Shown here: piece by piece, positions 8,876 through 17,502 of the stretch
Numbering within the stretch: position 1 is the first letter of the stretch
Layout of the letters: each line of letters starts with the position of its first letter
Source of the DNA: CAYPIE01 sp964410665
Lineage (GTDB): Bacteria; Planctomycetota; Planctomycetia; Gemmatales; Gemmataceae
Reading direction: 5' to 3'
Length of the DNA stretch: 64,000 nt
NCBI GenBank assembly: GCA_964410665.1
Contig: CAYPIE010000014.1
Location: forward strand, 29,671-93,670
The notes under the pieces: generated by a model
Databases searched by the model: none
What the model saw: only the letters and a program-made list of their open reading frames with translations
Told to the model about the DNA's origin: nothing
Program-made: the position numbers and the translations under genes

Positions 8876-10108
8876 ATGCGGCTAAACCTTTCGAAACTCC
8901 CACGTTCCCTCTGGCAGCGCCGGTCGCTGGGCCAGCCAACACCTCACCGGAGCGACCATGGTGGGCGGCCCTACACTCGTTCCGTTGTCAGCTCCCTGCT
9001 GGTGATGAGCTTTGTACTCACTCTCGTCGGCTTGCCGCTTTGGGGGCTTCTCGTCCAACCGCTGCCGGACCCTCAGCAGGAGAATCGACCCGTGCATGCC
9101 TGGGCGCCGCTGACAACCAAGAACTGGCGGTACTTCCCCAACATGGTCGAGGCCTATCTCCGGGATCGACTGGGCTTGCGCGCATTCAGTCTTGAGTTGC
9201 AACGAAAAATCCGTGTCGAAACGTTGGGCGTTTCGACCAACCGATCCGTTATCCTCGGGGAGGATGATTGGCTCTTCCTGGACCCGGATAGTCCGTTCGC
9301 GGGGCCGCACCACAGCCATCCAGACTTACCGCAACATATTCGACGTTGGGCCGCCATCTTTCGCGACCGACAACAACGACTTGCCGCACGCGGCATTCAT
9401 TACCTGTTGGTCATCGCTCCGGAGAAACAGTCGATTTATCCCGAGCACCTGCCCAAACGTTATCGTCGACATGCGTTAATGGAAGCACAAGATCGGTTGT
9501 GTCAGGAACTGGCACCTGAGCGTTTTTCCCTCGATTTGCGGCCCAGTCTCCGGGCTGCCGCGTCTGAACGGGAAGTGTATTTTCGTAACGACACCCACTG
9601 GAATCAAGCAGGTGCCTTCTGCGCCTACCATGCGATCCTCCGGAGGTGTCGTGAGTGGGCACCGGAGTGTCAGCCCAAGAATGCGGATGCGTTTGTCTTA
9701 GACACACGCTCTTCCTGGCATGGGGATTTAGATCATATGCTCCGGCGACCTGCGGATTGGCCGGGACCAGACTATCCGCATTACGCGCCTACCAATCCAC
9801 CGCTCGAGCCCCGACCTCTCCCTCTCCAGCAGGCCATCCACTGTCAGCTACCACATCTGCCGATACTCGAATATCAAAATTCACAGGTGAAAGGGCCGGC
9901 CGTGGCGCTCTTACACGATTCCTTCGCTGCCGACTTGCTACGCTTCTTGCCTGCCCATTTTTCGCATCTGGTCTGCTTACCCACACACGGATTTCCGCTG
10001 AAGGCCATTGATATGGTCAAGCCACAGATCGTCATTCAAGAGTTTGCTGAACGACTGTTGATCTCGCCTCATATCAGTGATCGTCGCCTAGTTTGGCAGT
10101 CTCCTTGA
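8876..10108 (+). CDS. AlgJ/AlgX-like polysaccharide O-acetyltransferase (SGNH fold)
   Basis: A 410-residue protein with an N-terminal basic stretch and one signal-anchor helix near residues 40-60 (VVSSLLVMSFVLTLVGLPLW), so the catalytic domain sits outside the cytoplasm. The catalytic set of the family is visible: the DxH motif in FRNDTHWNQAG and the nucleophile serine in ALLHDSFAADLLRFL, with the family's FLGKDGWLF segment as ILGEDDWLFLDPD. GGAGG precedes the ATG by eight bases. With the upstream MBOAT gene it should form an exopolysaccharide acetylation system. No glycan synthase gene is adjacent. Confidence 0.88.
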   Translation: MRLNLSKLPRSLWQRRSLGQPTPHRSDHGGRPYTRSVVSSLLVMSFVLTLVGLPLWGLLVQPLPDPQQENRPVHAWAPLTTKNWRYFPNMVEAYLRDRLGLRAFSLELQRKIRVETLGVSTNRSVILGEDDWLFLDPDSPFAGPHHSHPDLPQHIRRWAAIFRDRQQRLAARGIHYLLVIAPEKQSIYPEHLPKRYRRHALMEAQDRLCQELAPERFSLDLRPSLRAAASEREVYFRNDTHWNQAGAFCAYHAILRRCREWAPECQPKNADAFVLDTRSSWHGDLDHMLRRPADWPGPDYPHYAPTNPPLEPRPLPLQQAIHCQLPHLPILEYQNSQVKGPAVALLHDSFAADLLRFLPAHFSHLVCLPTHGFPLKAIDMVKPQIVIQEFAERLLISPHISDRRLVWQSP

Positions 10109-10114
10109 GAAAGC

Positions 10115-10279
10115 TCACCCAGGCGACGAAGAAGGCCGAGCTGTCTCGTCCCTAGAAGAATCAGGCTGCTTCGGGGCAACCTTGGCTTCGAGCCGGCGAA
10201 CCTCCAGAACGGTCAGCACAAATGATGCCGCTACCACAAGGGTGACGATCACGCCAGAGATGAAAATGCCCGTTACCAT
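10115..10279 (-). CDS. Very small single-helix membrane protein
   Basis: A 54-residue protein: one transmembrane helix (GIFISGVIVTLVVAASFVLT) followed by a charged, proline- and serine-rich cytoplasmic tail. Its ATG lies one base after the stop of the preceding small gene and has AAGG in range (inside the preceding gene's last codons), so the two are read together. No family is recognised. Small size is supported by the tight spacing and start signals, not by homology. Confidence 0.6.
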   Translation of the reverse strand: MVTGIFISGVIVTLVVAASFVLTVLEVRRLEAKVAPKQPDSSRDETARPSSSPG

Positions 10280-10280
10280 T

Positions 10281-10451
10281 TCACACCTTTCGGATACTCG
10301 CCTTAATGTAGCCTCCCAGGGCGAGGATCGATGGCACCCATAGTCCCACAAACAAGCCTTCATCGCGGTAACCGGAGAACCACAATGAAATCGAAAACAC
10401 AAACGAGGCAAACACGGCGAGCAACAGTAGGTAATCGCTGGTTTTAAACAT
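10281..10451 (-). CDS. Small two-helix membrane protein
   Basis: A 56-residue hydrophobic protein with two predicted helices (SDYLLLLAVFASFVFSISLW and the stretch FVGLWVPSILALGGYIKA) joined by SGYRDEG. The ATG at 10451 has GAGGAG four bases upstream. The pattern resembles short uncharacterised membrane proteins that recur in many bacteria, but I cannot name a function. It forms a two-gene unit with the 54-residue protein downstream. Confidence 0.65.
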   Translation of the reverse strand: MFKTSDYLLLLAVFASFVFSISLWFSGYRDEGLFVGLWVPSILALGGYIKASIRKV

Positions 10452-10511
10452 ATGCTCCTCTACGGATTGACAGTCCAAACGAGTTTTGATCAAAATACGT
10501 TTGATATTGAA

Positions 10512-10530
10512 AGTCTATCTCTTAGACTTC
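10512..10530 (-). terminator. Possible terminator of the DUF2817 gene
   Basis: AAGTCTA and TAGACTT form a perfect seven-pair stem around a five-base loop, 27 bases downstream of the DUF2817 stop. On the minus strand it is followed by the AT-rich TTTCAATATC, a weak U-tract. It also sits just upstream of the small membrane genes, so it could be a leader hairpin. Confidence 0.4.
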
Positions 10531-10556
10531 CCCCCATTCATAGCCGATTCTCAGTC

Positions 10557-11690
10557 TCACGTCCAACTCTCCACAGGCAGGACGCCTTTGGGGAAGTCAT
10601 GCTCATCATCCAATCCCTTTGCCACCCGGCTGAGGATCGCCATGCCTGCTTCGACCACCCGGCGACGCCAAGCCGAATCGCTCGGACAGAACAATTCCAT
10701 GAGTCGGGACTTAATCCGGTCGGCGGGCAGCCCTTTGGTCGTCCCCCAGTGATGGGCCTGGTTCTCAGCCCTGAGCCCACTGAGCACCTTGAGACCCGCA
10801 TAGGTGCCAAACTCTGCGCAGACGTAGAGATAATCCCGTCCCGGTTGTTGTGCAACACACCAGGGTCCCAGATCGCCGTGCACTGCATAAGCGACTTGCG
10901 GCCGATCGGCAGTCTCAATCGACTCGGGACCAAACCAGTGTTGGAATGCCTGGCCCCAATGGGTCTGCTCGGGCAAGCTCACCAAGAGCTTCCAAGTGCC
11001 CCAATCGCCGAGACCTGTATGAAAATCGATGTGTGCCACGCGTTCCGACGCCCCTAACCAGGTGGTCAGTTGCCCGGCCAAGATCCGCTGTGTCCAGCTC
11101 GGTGCATGTCCCCCAAAAAACAGGCTCCGGGGGAAATCATATTGTCCTTGCACGATCGCTTGTTGCAGAGGGCGGAAACCATAGCGTAGCGTCAACCACC
11201 AGGCGTGCAAATGAAAGCAGTCCGTTTGGGTCGGTGGGCGTCGAGGGTTGAGCACCGGGTCCAGTTGCGCATACAGGGCTGGAGCGCCGTGATAAGCTTG
11301 GTGAGCGAATAGGAAATTCCGATTGAGATCAACGTTCTCTTCATTAAAACGACGTCGATACGCCATACCGTACGGGTTCAGTGCATGGAGCAACACGAGC
11401 CGGGTGGAGCGTGTCAATCGTTGCAGTTTACCGAGTCGCTCCAACCAAGCAAGTTGCACCGCCGAACCGAATGGCCCTTCCACCCCATGGAGACCACTCG
11501 AAATGACCAGTGCGGACCGGGCAGAAGATGGCCCTGTCCAGCCGACATCGAGCGAAAGTTCTTCGCCCTGGGGCCCACAAAAGCCGGACAAAGGAAAAAC
11601 CTCATGCCGCCAGCCCAATCGTCCGAGGCTCGCGCGAAAGCGCTGGCGTGCTCGAGCATAGTCCGGGGAAAAATACTGTGCCAGGTCCAT
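10557..11690 (-). CDS. DUF2817 family M14-like metallopeptidase
   Basis: A 377-residue protein of the DUF2817 family, related to zinc carboxypeptidases (M14). Likely zinc ligands lie in SGLHGVEGPFGSAVQ (HxxE) near residue 75 and in HIDFHTGLGDWG near residue 220, with NPYGMAYRRRFNEENVDLNR between them. The catalytic glutamate is probably in YVCAEFGTYAGLKVL. There is no signal peptide. The start at 11690 has AAGGAG five bases upstream, preferred over an in-frame extension to 11747. The substrate is unknown. Confidence 0.85.
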   Translation of the reverse strand: MDLAQYFSPDYARARQRFRASLGRLGWRHEVFPLSGFCGPQGEELSLDVGWTGPSSARSALVISSGLHGVEGPFGSAVQLAWLERLGKLQRLTRSTRLVLLHALNPYGMAYRRRFNEENVDLNRNFLFAHQAYHGAPALYAQLDPVLNPRRPPTQTDCFHLHAWWLTLRYGFRPLQQAIVQGQYDFPRSLFFGGHAPSWTQRILAGQLTTWLGASERVAHIDFHTGLGDWGTWKLLVSLPEQTHWGQAFQHWFGPESIETADRPQVAYAVHGDLGPWCVAQQPGRDYLYVCAEFGTYAGLKVLSGLRAENQAHHWGTTKGLPADRIKSRLMELFCPSDSAWRRRVVEAGMAILSRVAKGLDDEHDFPKGVLPVESWT

Positions 11691-11860
11691 GCCGACTCCT
11701 TCACATCCCCAAGGGCCATCGGGTGATGTGTCGTTGCGCGACTCCACTGGTCCAGCGCCGCCTTTGCGACGACATTCTCAATCGGAGTGGGACGCCAGGA
11801 CAGAGCATCGATGGTATGCTCAAGACGATTCTCTCTCCCCGAGCTGTGAAAGGGCCGCGC

Positions 11861-13273
11861 ATGCAAGCACTCTCGAACCAGCCCCCGCCAGATCCTTATC
11901 TTCTCAATGCCAGCGATGTCCAGGAACCTCCCACCTCACTCCGCCAGGCTTTCCGGGAGATTGGCCCCGGACTGATCCTGGCCGCGGCCATCGTGGGCAC
12001 CGGGGAACTGGTCGCCACCACGCACGCGGGGGCCACGGCGGGCTTTGCGATCTTATGGCTGGTCATCCTTAGCTGCTTCATCAAGGTATTTGTGCAGATC
12101 GAACTGGGCCGCCAAGCCGTCGCCAACGGAGAGACGACCCTGTCCAGCTTTGATCGTGTGCCAGGAGTCGGACGCATCGTCGTTTGGTGGTGGTTTTTGA
12201 TGATGCTGGCCACTCAGGCGCAGATCAGTGCCATGATCGGTGGCGTCGCCTACACCCTGACCATGGTCCTGCCGGGTCTCACCGCCGGCCTCGAACGACC
12301 CGCCCTGCCCTGGGCCGTTGGTATCACCATGATCACCGCTTTGCTGCTGATTCGCGGCACCTACCGACGCATCGAGCAGTCGATGACCGTGCTGGTGATT
12401 TTGTTCACGATCCTGACGGTCGGCTGTGTCGCACTCCTGCCGTTTACCCAAGACTATGGCTTTGGCTGGTCGGAGTTGGCAAGCGGATTACAATTCCACA
12501 TTCCTGCCGATCAGACCGTGGTCTTGGCAGCAGTCACCATGGTTGGCATCACCGGGGTTGGGGCGAGCGAACTGGTCGCCTATCCGTACTGGTGTATTGA
12601 GAAAGGGTACGCTCGCCACGTCGGTCCGGCCGATCCTTCCGATGCTTGGCTGCGACGTGCCCAGGGCTGGCTTCGTGTGATGCGCCTCGACGCCTGGGTG
12701 TGTATGACCGTCTATACCTTGGTGACCCTGGCCTTCTTCATTCTGGGAGCGGCGGTCCTGCATAGCGGAGGCACCAATGGCTTGCCCGATTCCCTCTCGG
12801 GCATGCTGGACAGTTTGGTCGGCATGTACACCCCGGTGCTTGGGCCGAACACCGCCCAGTTGTTTATTGTACTTGGCGCCTTTGCCGTGCTCTATTCGAC
12901 CCTGATCGCCTCGACCGCTTCCAATGCCCGGGCCAGTACCGATTTCCTTCGCGTCAATGGTTGGGTTGCCCTGGACCAACCCGGTGAGCGGTTTCGCTGG
13001 ATCCGACGCTTTAGTGTCGGCTATCTACTTTTATGCTTGATGTTGTTCATCTGGATGCCAAAACCCGTGTTGATGGTTATGGTCGGTGGGTTTGCCCAAG
13101 CTCTGTCCTTGCCGATGATCGCTGGAACAGCCATCTATCTGCGTTATCGTCGCCTGGACCGTCGCCTGACGCCAGGATTGATCTGGACTGCCTTTCTCTG
13201 GCTTTCCTTACTGGCTTTTGTGGCCGCGGCGGGATACGGCGTTTGGAGCCAGCTCCGCTCGCTGGTGGCATGA
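11861..13273 (+). CDS. Nramp-related transporter lacking the DPGN metal motif
   Basis: A 470-residue polytopic membrane protein with the overall pattern of the Nramp/MntH superfamily (about 11 helices). In helix 1 the family's metal-binding DPGN is replaced: the segment reads GPGLILAAAIVGTGELVATT. In helix 6 the MPH motif is also absent (TMVGITGVGASELVAYPYW). It therefore belongs to a divergent branch whose substrate may not be Mn/Fe. The start at 11861 follows AAAGGG by six bases; upstream in-frame codons lack hydrophobic character. Divergent from the DUF2817 gene. Confidence 0.8.
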   Translation: MQALSNQPPPDPYLLNASDVQEPPTSLRQAFREIGPGLILAAAIVGTGELVATTHAGATAGFAILWLVILSCFIKVFVQIELGRQAVANGETTLSSFDRVPGVGRIVVWWWFLMMLATQAQISAMIGGVAYTLTMVLPGLTAGLERPALPWAVGITMITALLLIRGTYRRIEQSMTVLVILFTILTVGCVALLPFTQDYGFGWSELASGLQFHIPADQTVVLAAVTMVGITGVGASELVAYPYWCIEKGYARHVGPADPSDAWLRRAQGWLRVMRLDAWVCMTVYTLVTLAFFILGAAVLHSGGTNGLPDSLSGMLDSLVGMYTPVLGPNTAQLFIVLGAFAVLYSTLIASTASNARASTDFLRVNGWVALDQPGERFRWIRRFSVGYLLLCLMLFIWMPKPVLMVMVGGFAQALSLPMIAGTAIYLRYRRLDRRLTPGLIWTAFLWLSLLAFVAAAGYGVWSQLRSLVA

Positions 13274-13345
13274 TCCCCGCCGCCGATTCAGGGAGCGTGC
13301 ATGCGTCACCGATCGGCCGGTTGTCCAAACCTCCGTGATCCCAGA

Positions 13346-14446
13346 CTAACCGGCACGATTGATGAGATCGATCAATATGCGCAAACGACCATGATTATGC
13401 CGATTGAAGCGAAACAACAGTCGCGGCAGATGGCGAATATGTTCATCCTGTGCTTCGCCCGGGTGAGCTTCGGTCAGTTGCCGGAAGGTGCCATTTTCGA
13501 CGATGTCGGCAAACTCGTCGCGAATCTGCTCCAGTAAGGTCTCGGAAAGTGGATGGTGCAACCGCAGAGCCAAATCCTTGCGAACATAGCGCATACTGTG
13601 GAACACTCGGTAGAAACGGACAACCTCTTCGACCGCTTCCGCAACCGAATGGGTGACCGTGTAGAGTGCCGTATCCTCCGCAGAAATCATGCCGCGATCG
13701 AGCAGCTCATGCTGGACAAACGCCGTCCAATGTTGCCAGTAGGTGCCTCCGGGTTCCTCCAGCAACACCAAAGGAATGATGGGATTTTTGCCGGTCTGAA
13801 TCAGTGTGAGGGCTTCAAACCCCTCATCCAGCGTGCCAAAACCGCCGGGGAAGAGAATGACCGCGTGCGACTCTTTCATAAAGAGTAATTTACGCGTAAA
13901 AAAGTACTTCAGATGCATCAGCCGATCCTTGTCCCCTTCAATGACCGGATTGGCCTTCTGCTCAAAGGGTAAGATAATGTTCAGTCCGATGCTCGCGTCG
14001 CGGCCCGCGCCGATATGTCCGGCTTCCATGATCCCCGAAGCTGCGCCCGTAATGACCATAAAGCCCGCCCGAGCAATCTCCCGCCCAAAGGCGACCGCCG
14101 TTTGATATGATGGATCTTGGGCAGGCGTCCGCGCGGAACCAAACACCGACACCTTTCGGCGATGGCGGTGTTTGGCGAGGACTTTGAAGCTATAGCGAAG
14201 CTCCTTCAGCGCGGTTCGGACCAGTTTGACATCGCCACGGCTACTCCGGTCGCGTACCAGCTTGTCCAGCGTCTCACGCATTTCCTGAAGAAATGGCGTG
14301 ATGTCGGCAAGATAAGGATCGATGGGATCACCCGTGGTCTCCTCCAACCATTGCTCAGTCTCATGAGGCGTCGGGGGTTGAGAATCGGGATTGGTCGCAG
14401 GAGGAGAGACCGGAGGCCGGTCGGAAGATCGCTCGTTTGCCGCCAT
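13346..14446 (-). CDS. LOG-family Rossmann protein (TIGR00730 type)
   Basis: A 366-residue protein whose central 200 residues match the LOG/lysine-decarboxylase-like family: FGSARTPAQDP, VITGAASGIMEAGHIGAG and the signature PGGFGTLDEGFEALTLIQTG. LOG enzymes cleave nucleoside 5'-monophosphates to base plus ribose 5-phosphate. This copy is about twice the length of plant LOG, with a ~110-residue N-terminal and ~90-residue C-terminal extension, as in larger bacterial members. The true substrate cannot be told. It is alone on its strand, with a STAS gene upstream. Confidence 0.85.
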   Translation of the reverse strand: MAANERSSDRPPVSPPATNPDSQPPTPHETEQWLEETTGDPIDPYLADITPFLQEMRETLDKLVRDRSSRGDVKLVRTALKELRYSFKVLAKHRHRRKVSVFGSARTPAQDPSYQTAVAFGREIARAGFMVITGAASGIMEAGHIGAGRDASIGLNIILPFEQKANPVIEGDKDRLMHLKYFFTRKLLFMKESHAVILFPGGFGTLDEGFEALTLIQTGKNPIIPLVLLEEPGGTYWQHWTAFVQHELLDRGMISAEDTALYTVTHSVAEAVEEVVRFYRVFHSMRYVRKDLALRLHHPLSETLLEQIRDEFADIVENGTFRQLTEAHPGEAQDEHIRHLPRLLFRFNRHNHGRLRILIDLINRAG

Positions 14447-14554
14447 GCGGGAGGCATCCTGTCAGGCAAAGGGAGTTTAATGATTGATCTGAGCAACTGG
14501 CGGGCCAATGCGAAAGCACTGCAATCGGAGAGTGCAGCCAGGAGTCCCGGCGGC

Positions 14555-14947
14555 TTAATCGGACCCTGCCAAGGCCAGCATAGCCTCTTTCCGAGTATCG
14601 TAGACTGCCCAAAGCGTATCCAGGGCGGTGTTGCGAAGTAGTTCGCGGCACGCTTCGGAGGCTCCGGTTAACACCAGCTCACTGCCATGATTTTTCACGA
14701 ACAAATGCAGCCGCAACAACAAGGAAATAAACGCCGAGCCAAAGTAGTTCACGGCGGAGAGATCCACCAAAATACTCCCCGGGGGATCTTGTTTTAACGG
14801 TACCAGGATCATATCCGCAGCTTGCCGGATCAGGTCTTCTGGGAGGCGTTCCACTTCCGGGGATGGGACAATGACCCCGATATCGCCGTGCCGGGTAACC
14901 TGGAAATATTCCGTGGATGCCGAGGGGTTCATTGCCATGGGTAACAT
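14555..14947 (-). CDS. STAS-domain protein (anti-sigma-factor-antagonist type)
   Basis: A 130-residue single STAS domain protein. The core runs from DIGVIVPSPEVERLPED through SILVDLSAVNYFGSAFISLL, where the serine/threonine phosphorylated in SpoIIAA-like proteins would align with the serine of YFGSAF, to ELVLTGASEACRELLRNTAL. Such proteins bind anti-sigma kinases or signalling partners. The start at 14947 has AGGA at a good distance; two further ATG codons follow within 18 bases. It is divergent from the ECF operon at 15115, but no kinase or phosphatase partner is next to it. Confidence 0.82.
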   Translation of the reverse strand: MLPMAMNPSASTEYFQVTRHGDIGVIVPSPEVERLPEDLIRQAADMILVPLKQDPPGSILVDLSAVNYFGSAFISLLLRLHLFVKNHGSELVLTGASEACRELLRNTALDTLWAVYDTRKEAMLALAGSD

Positions 14948-15114
14948 CCGCTTCCTATCGTCCGAAGAATGAGTGACCTCTAAGCTACGCCAGCGCCTGC
15001 GAGAATACAAGCACTTGCCCCGCAGACGCTGCCAATCTCCGGGATCAGCCGTTACATTATAGGCCGTGACTCGTCTATTTGGATGAGCCGACGCATGCAG
15101 AGGTTCAGGAAACC

Positions 15115-15771
15115 ATGCCGGGTCGGAATGACGCGGAAAAACGCAACCATCCATCGCCAGCATCTTCGGGCTTGCCTGAGCAAGTCCGCGTGGATACGTT
15201 TCCGCCGCAAACCAGCGCCACAAGTTCGCCCGCAACCGAGGGGCCCCCATCCGGGCCCCAGGCATTTGAGACTCTGTACGCCCAGCATAGTCGTGAGGTC
15301 TGGGCCATCGCGTACGCACGTTGGATGGATGCCGATCTGGCTCTGGACATTACCCAGGAAGCCTTCCTCCGCTTGTGGAAGCACTGGGAGTCCGCCAGCG
15401 AGGTCATTCAGAACCCGCGTGCTTGGTTGCTGCGGGTCGCCCGCAATCTGGCCGAGGATCAGGCAAAAAGTGCCTTTCGACGCAATGGCACTCAGGCCCC
15501 TCAGTGGATGCATAGCGTTCAAACCAGTGAACGCCCTCCCTTGGAGCAACTACTCCAGGCCGAAACATTCGCCCGGCTACGGACGATTCTGGAACAAATG
15601 CCACCAGGCGATCGTGACATCTTGACACTCCGTTATGCACTCGATTATGACGCCAGTCAGATTGCAGACTTGCTGGGGATTCAGGTGACTGCGGTTCACA
15701 TGCGACTCAGCCGAGCCCGACAACGCCTGGCTGAGCGATTAACGGCCGAAGGGGTAGACGAAGCGTTATGA
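15115..15771 (+). CDS. ECF RNA polymerase sigma factor
   Basis: A 218-residue sigma-70 family factor. Region 2 is in FETLYAQHSREVWAIAYARW and LDITQEAFLRLWKHW with NPRAWLLRVARNLAEDQAK; region 4 is in PPGDRDILTLRYALDYDASQ and ADLLGIQVTAVHMRLSRAR. About 45 disordered, charged residues precede region 2. The ATG at 15115 has AGGA before it; a TTG at 15079 is the alternative. The downstream gene overlaps its stop by four bases and is probably its regulator. Confidence 0.92.
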   Translation: MPGRNDAEKRNHPSPASSGLPEQVRVDTFPPQTSATSSPATEGPPSGPQAFETLYAQHSREVWAIAYARWMDADLALDITQEAFLRLWKHWESASEVIQNPRAWLLRVARNLAEDQAKSAFRRNGTQAPQWMHSVQTSERPPLEQLLQAETFARLRTILEQMPPGDRDILTLRYALDYDASQIADLLGIQVTAVHMRLSRARQRLAERLTAEGVDEAL

Positions 15772-16256
15772 GCGAAAAACACGTTCGTACGGGTGGTCTG
15801 TCCACTCTCTCCTCCCATTCAGATCAGGATACTGAACTGGATTCGCTACTACAGCGATTCTTCCGGGCCCAGATGCCCGAGCCTTGGCCCGAACCGCCTC
15901 GGCCCGATCAATCGCCATCGGAGCACCTGGCTGGGCCGTCCTTGATACCCGCGGCTTCCTCGGAAGCCGCGAGACCCACTCACGCACCGAGAACCATCCC
16001 GGAGACGCCATGCAAATCACTCACCCAGAGCCGGCTTGCCCTGGCCACTTCCATGGCCATTCTTCTCGGGAGCTGTTGGTATCTGCTCCAAGGAACCCTT
16101 GCCAAGGTTTCTACGCAACCCTTCGCACCTTCCCTGGCCGTTGATGGCGAAAAACTCCTCGAAAACTCCAAGGCTCGCCTCCCTGGGCTCCCCGAACAGC
16201 CCCTCTTCCCGGGATTCGGACCGTTACCCATTCCCAAGGACCAGCCTTCGCCCTGA
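15768..16256 (+). CDS. Probable membrane partner of the ECF sigma factor
   Basis: A 162-residue protein starting in an ATGA overlap with the sigma gene. It has an N-terminal soluble part with LDSLLQRFFRAQMPEPWPEP, a proline-rich middle, one transmembrane helix around residues 92-110 (LALATSMAILLGSCWYLL) and a ~50-residue outer tail. No zinc motif is present. The topology and coupling fit an anti-sigma factor, but there is no recognisable domain, so the role is inferred. Confidence 0.7.
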   Translation: MSEKHVRTGGLSTLSSHSDQDTELDSLLQRFFRAQMPEPWPEPPRPDQSPSEHLAGPSLIPAASSEAARPTHAPRTIPETPCKSLTQSRLALATSMAILLGSCWYLLQGTLAKVSTQPFAPSLAVDGEKLLENSKARLPGLPEQPLFPGFGPLPIPKDQPSP

Positions 16257-16545
16257 TCAGCTGCTCGGGTTCCCCAGCACCTCATTGGTCGCACCGACCA
16301 CGCAAACATTCGTGGCGTTGAGGCACAATCCTCTCGGACAGCCGATCTGCTTGCCGAAAGGCCCCCTGAACTTCCCAAGTTCTCCGCAAGGCAATCTGCC
16401 CAGAACCCCCATCCTTCAACAGATGGAAGGAACTCCCCCTGGGACCGTTGCCCTAGCGCGTGCCAATCCCTGGCTTCAACCAGCAGCCAAGCCAGGTCAT
16501 CCGCACTTCAGACGCGGTGTCAAGAATAAAACCTTGTGGCTGAAA
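16257..16545. other. Intergenic stretch, no gene seen
   Basis: About 290 bases between the ECF operon and the ACT-domain gene's promoter. A long frame overlaps it on the plus strand (16036-16632) but is proline/serine-rich, overlaps two real genes and has no family resemblance, so I reject it. No terminator-like stem with a T run was seen. Confidence 0.45.
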
Positions 16546-16575
16546 TTGACCCTACCCCTGGCAATCCCGTATACT
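16546..16575 (+). promoter_or_regulatory. Sigma-70 promoter of the ACT/CbiX operon
   Basis: TTGACC (16546-16551) and TATACT (16570-16575) are 18 bases apart. Transcription would start near 16582, giving a 22-base leader with AGGAG at 16594-16598 before the ATG at 16604. This is one of the clearest promoter matches in the window. Confidence 0.7.
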
Positions 16576-16603
16576 CCAACTCATAAATGTCTTAGGAGTT
16601 CGT

Positions 16604-17104
16604 ATGAGTTTCGGGGAAGATGCGGGAACTGAGTTTGCCACTGCACGGGGACGTGACTGGCCGAGTGTCCGGCAATTCAACGTCTTCTTAGAAAATCGTG
16701 TAGGCGGCTTGATGGATGTGGTACGGCGCTTTGAGAGTGCCCGGATTCGTATCGTCTCCCTGACGGTGGTCGAATCCGCCGATTGCGCCATCATTCGGAT
16801 TGTCTTGTCCAACCCCGAACGCGCTTATGAAATTCTGCGACTGGCCAAACTCCCTTTCACCGAGAGTGATCTGCTCGTGGTGCAGATCCCTGACGGTCCG
16901 CAGCCCTTGCTCGACATCCTCAAAACGCTCCTGGCCGGTGAAATCAATATCCACTACGCCTATCCCCTGCTGGTCGGCGTAGGACCTATGGGCTACACGG
17001 CCCTGGCCTTGCATGTCGAGAACCATGAAGACGCGGTGCAGACGCTGCAGCGCGAGGGCTTCACTATCTATACCGACAGCGACCTCGAAGAAATCTCCGA
17101 ATGA
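16604..17104 (+). CDS. Tandem ACT-domain protein
   Basis: A 166-residue protein made of two ACT domains: FNVFLENRVGGLMDVVRRFE and onward (about residues 27-90), and a second from about residue 100 (INIHYAYPLLVGVGPMGY, then LALHVENHEDAVQTLQREG). ACT domains bind small ligands, usually amino acids, and this size class resembles stand-alone acetolactate-synthase-like or amino-acid sensing ACT proteins. It has its own strong promoter and shares an ATGA overlap with a CbiX-like gene, so the two are co-expressed. The ligand is not known. Confidence 0.82.
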   Translation: MSFGEDAGTEFATARGRDWPSVRQFNVFLENRVGGLMDVVRRFESARIRIVSLTVVESADCAIIRIVLSNPERAYEILRLAKLPFTESDLLVVQIPDGPQPLLDILKTLLAGEINIHYAYPLLVGVGPMGYTALALHVENHEDAVQTLQREGFTIYTDSDLEEISE

Positions 17105-17496
17105 CCATCACGGAATCGACTTCTCCGACCGCGTTGCTATTGATCGCTCATGGCAGCCGGATCATCCAGGCCAATTCCGATCTGGATCATGTGGCCGGGC
17201 AAATCCTTGAGCGCGGCAACTTTCCGATTGTGCAGACGTCCTACTTAGAACTGGCAGAACCCGATATCGAAACCGGCGGCGTTTGCTGTGTGGAGCAAGG
17301 GGCCACTCGGGTCATCATGCTCCCCTACTTCCTGTCTGCAGGAATCCACGTCCGCCAGGATCTTGAGCAAGTCCGCGAGCGTCTGGCGAACCGTTTTCCC
17401 GCCGTCCGCTTCATCCTAGGCGAACCCCTGGGACGTCACCCCTTGCTGATCGACATTGTCGCCGCCCGCGCCGCCGAGGCGGATACCCAATCCTAA
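17101..17496 (+). CDS. CbiX/SirB-like sirohydrochlorin chelatase family protein
   Basis: A 131-residue protein of the short CbiX family. The N-terminal metal/active-site histidine lies in ALLLIAHGSRIIQANSDLDH, and the second histidine region is FLSAGIHVRQDLEQVRERL. Short CbiX proteins insert cobalt (or nickel/iron for SirB) into sirohydrochlorin. No other tetrapyrrole gene is nearby, and coupling to a tandem ACT protein is not the usual context, so the metal and pathway remain open. It converges on the reverse transcriptase gene. Confidence 0.85.
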   Translation: MTITESTSPTALLLIAHGSRIIQANSDLDHVAGQILERGNFPIVQTSYLELAEPDIETGGVCCVEQGATRVIMLPYFLSAGIHVRQDLEQVRERLANRFPAVRFILGEPLGRHPLLIDIVAARAAEADTQS

Positions 17497-17502
17497 GCGC
17501 CC

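Noticed and set aside
11510..11860. N-terminal extension of the Nramp-related protein
   Set aside because: It would overlap the start of the divergent DUF2817 gene and its sequence is hydrophilic and low-complexity, whereas 11861 has a good SD.
16036..16632. 198-codon plus-strand frame between the ECF operon and the ACT gene
   Set aside because: It overlaps two supported genes and a good promoter, and its composition is proline/serine-rich without any motif.
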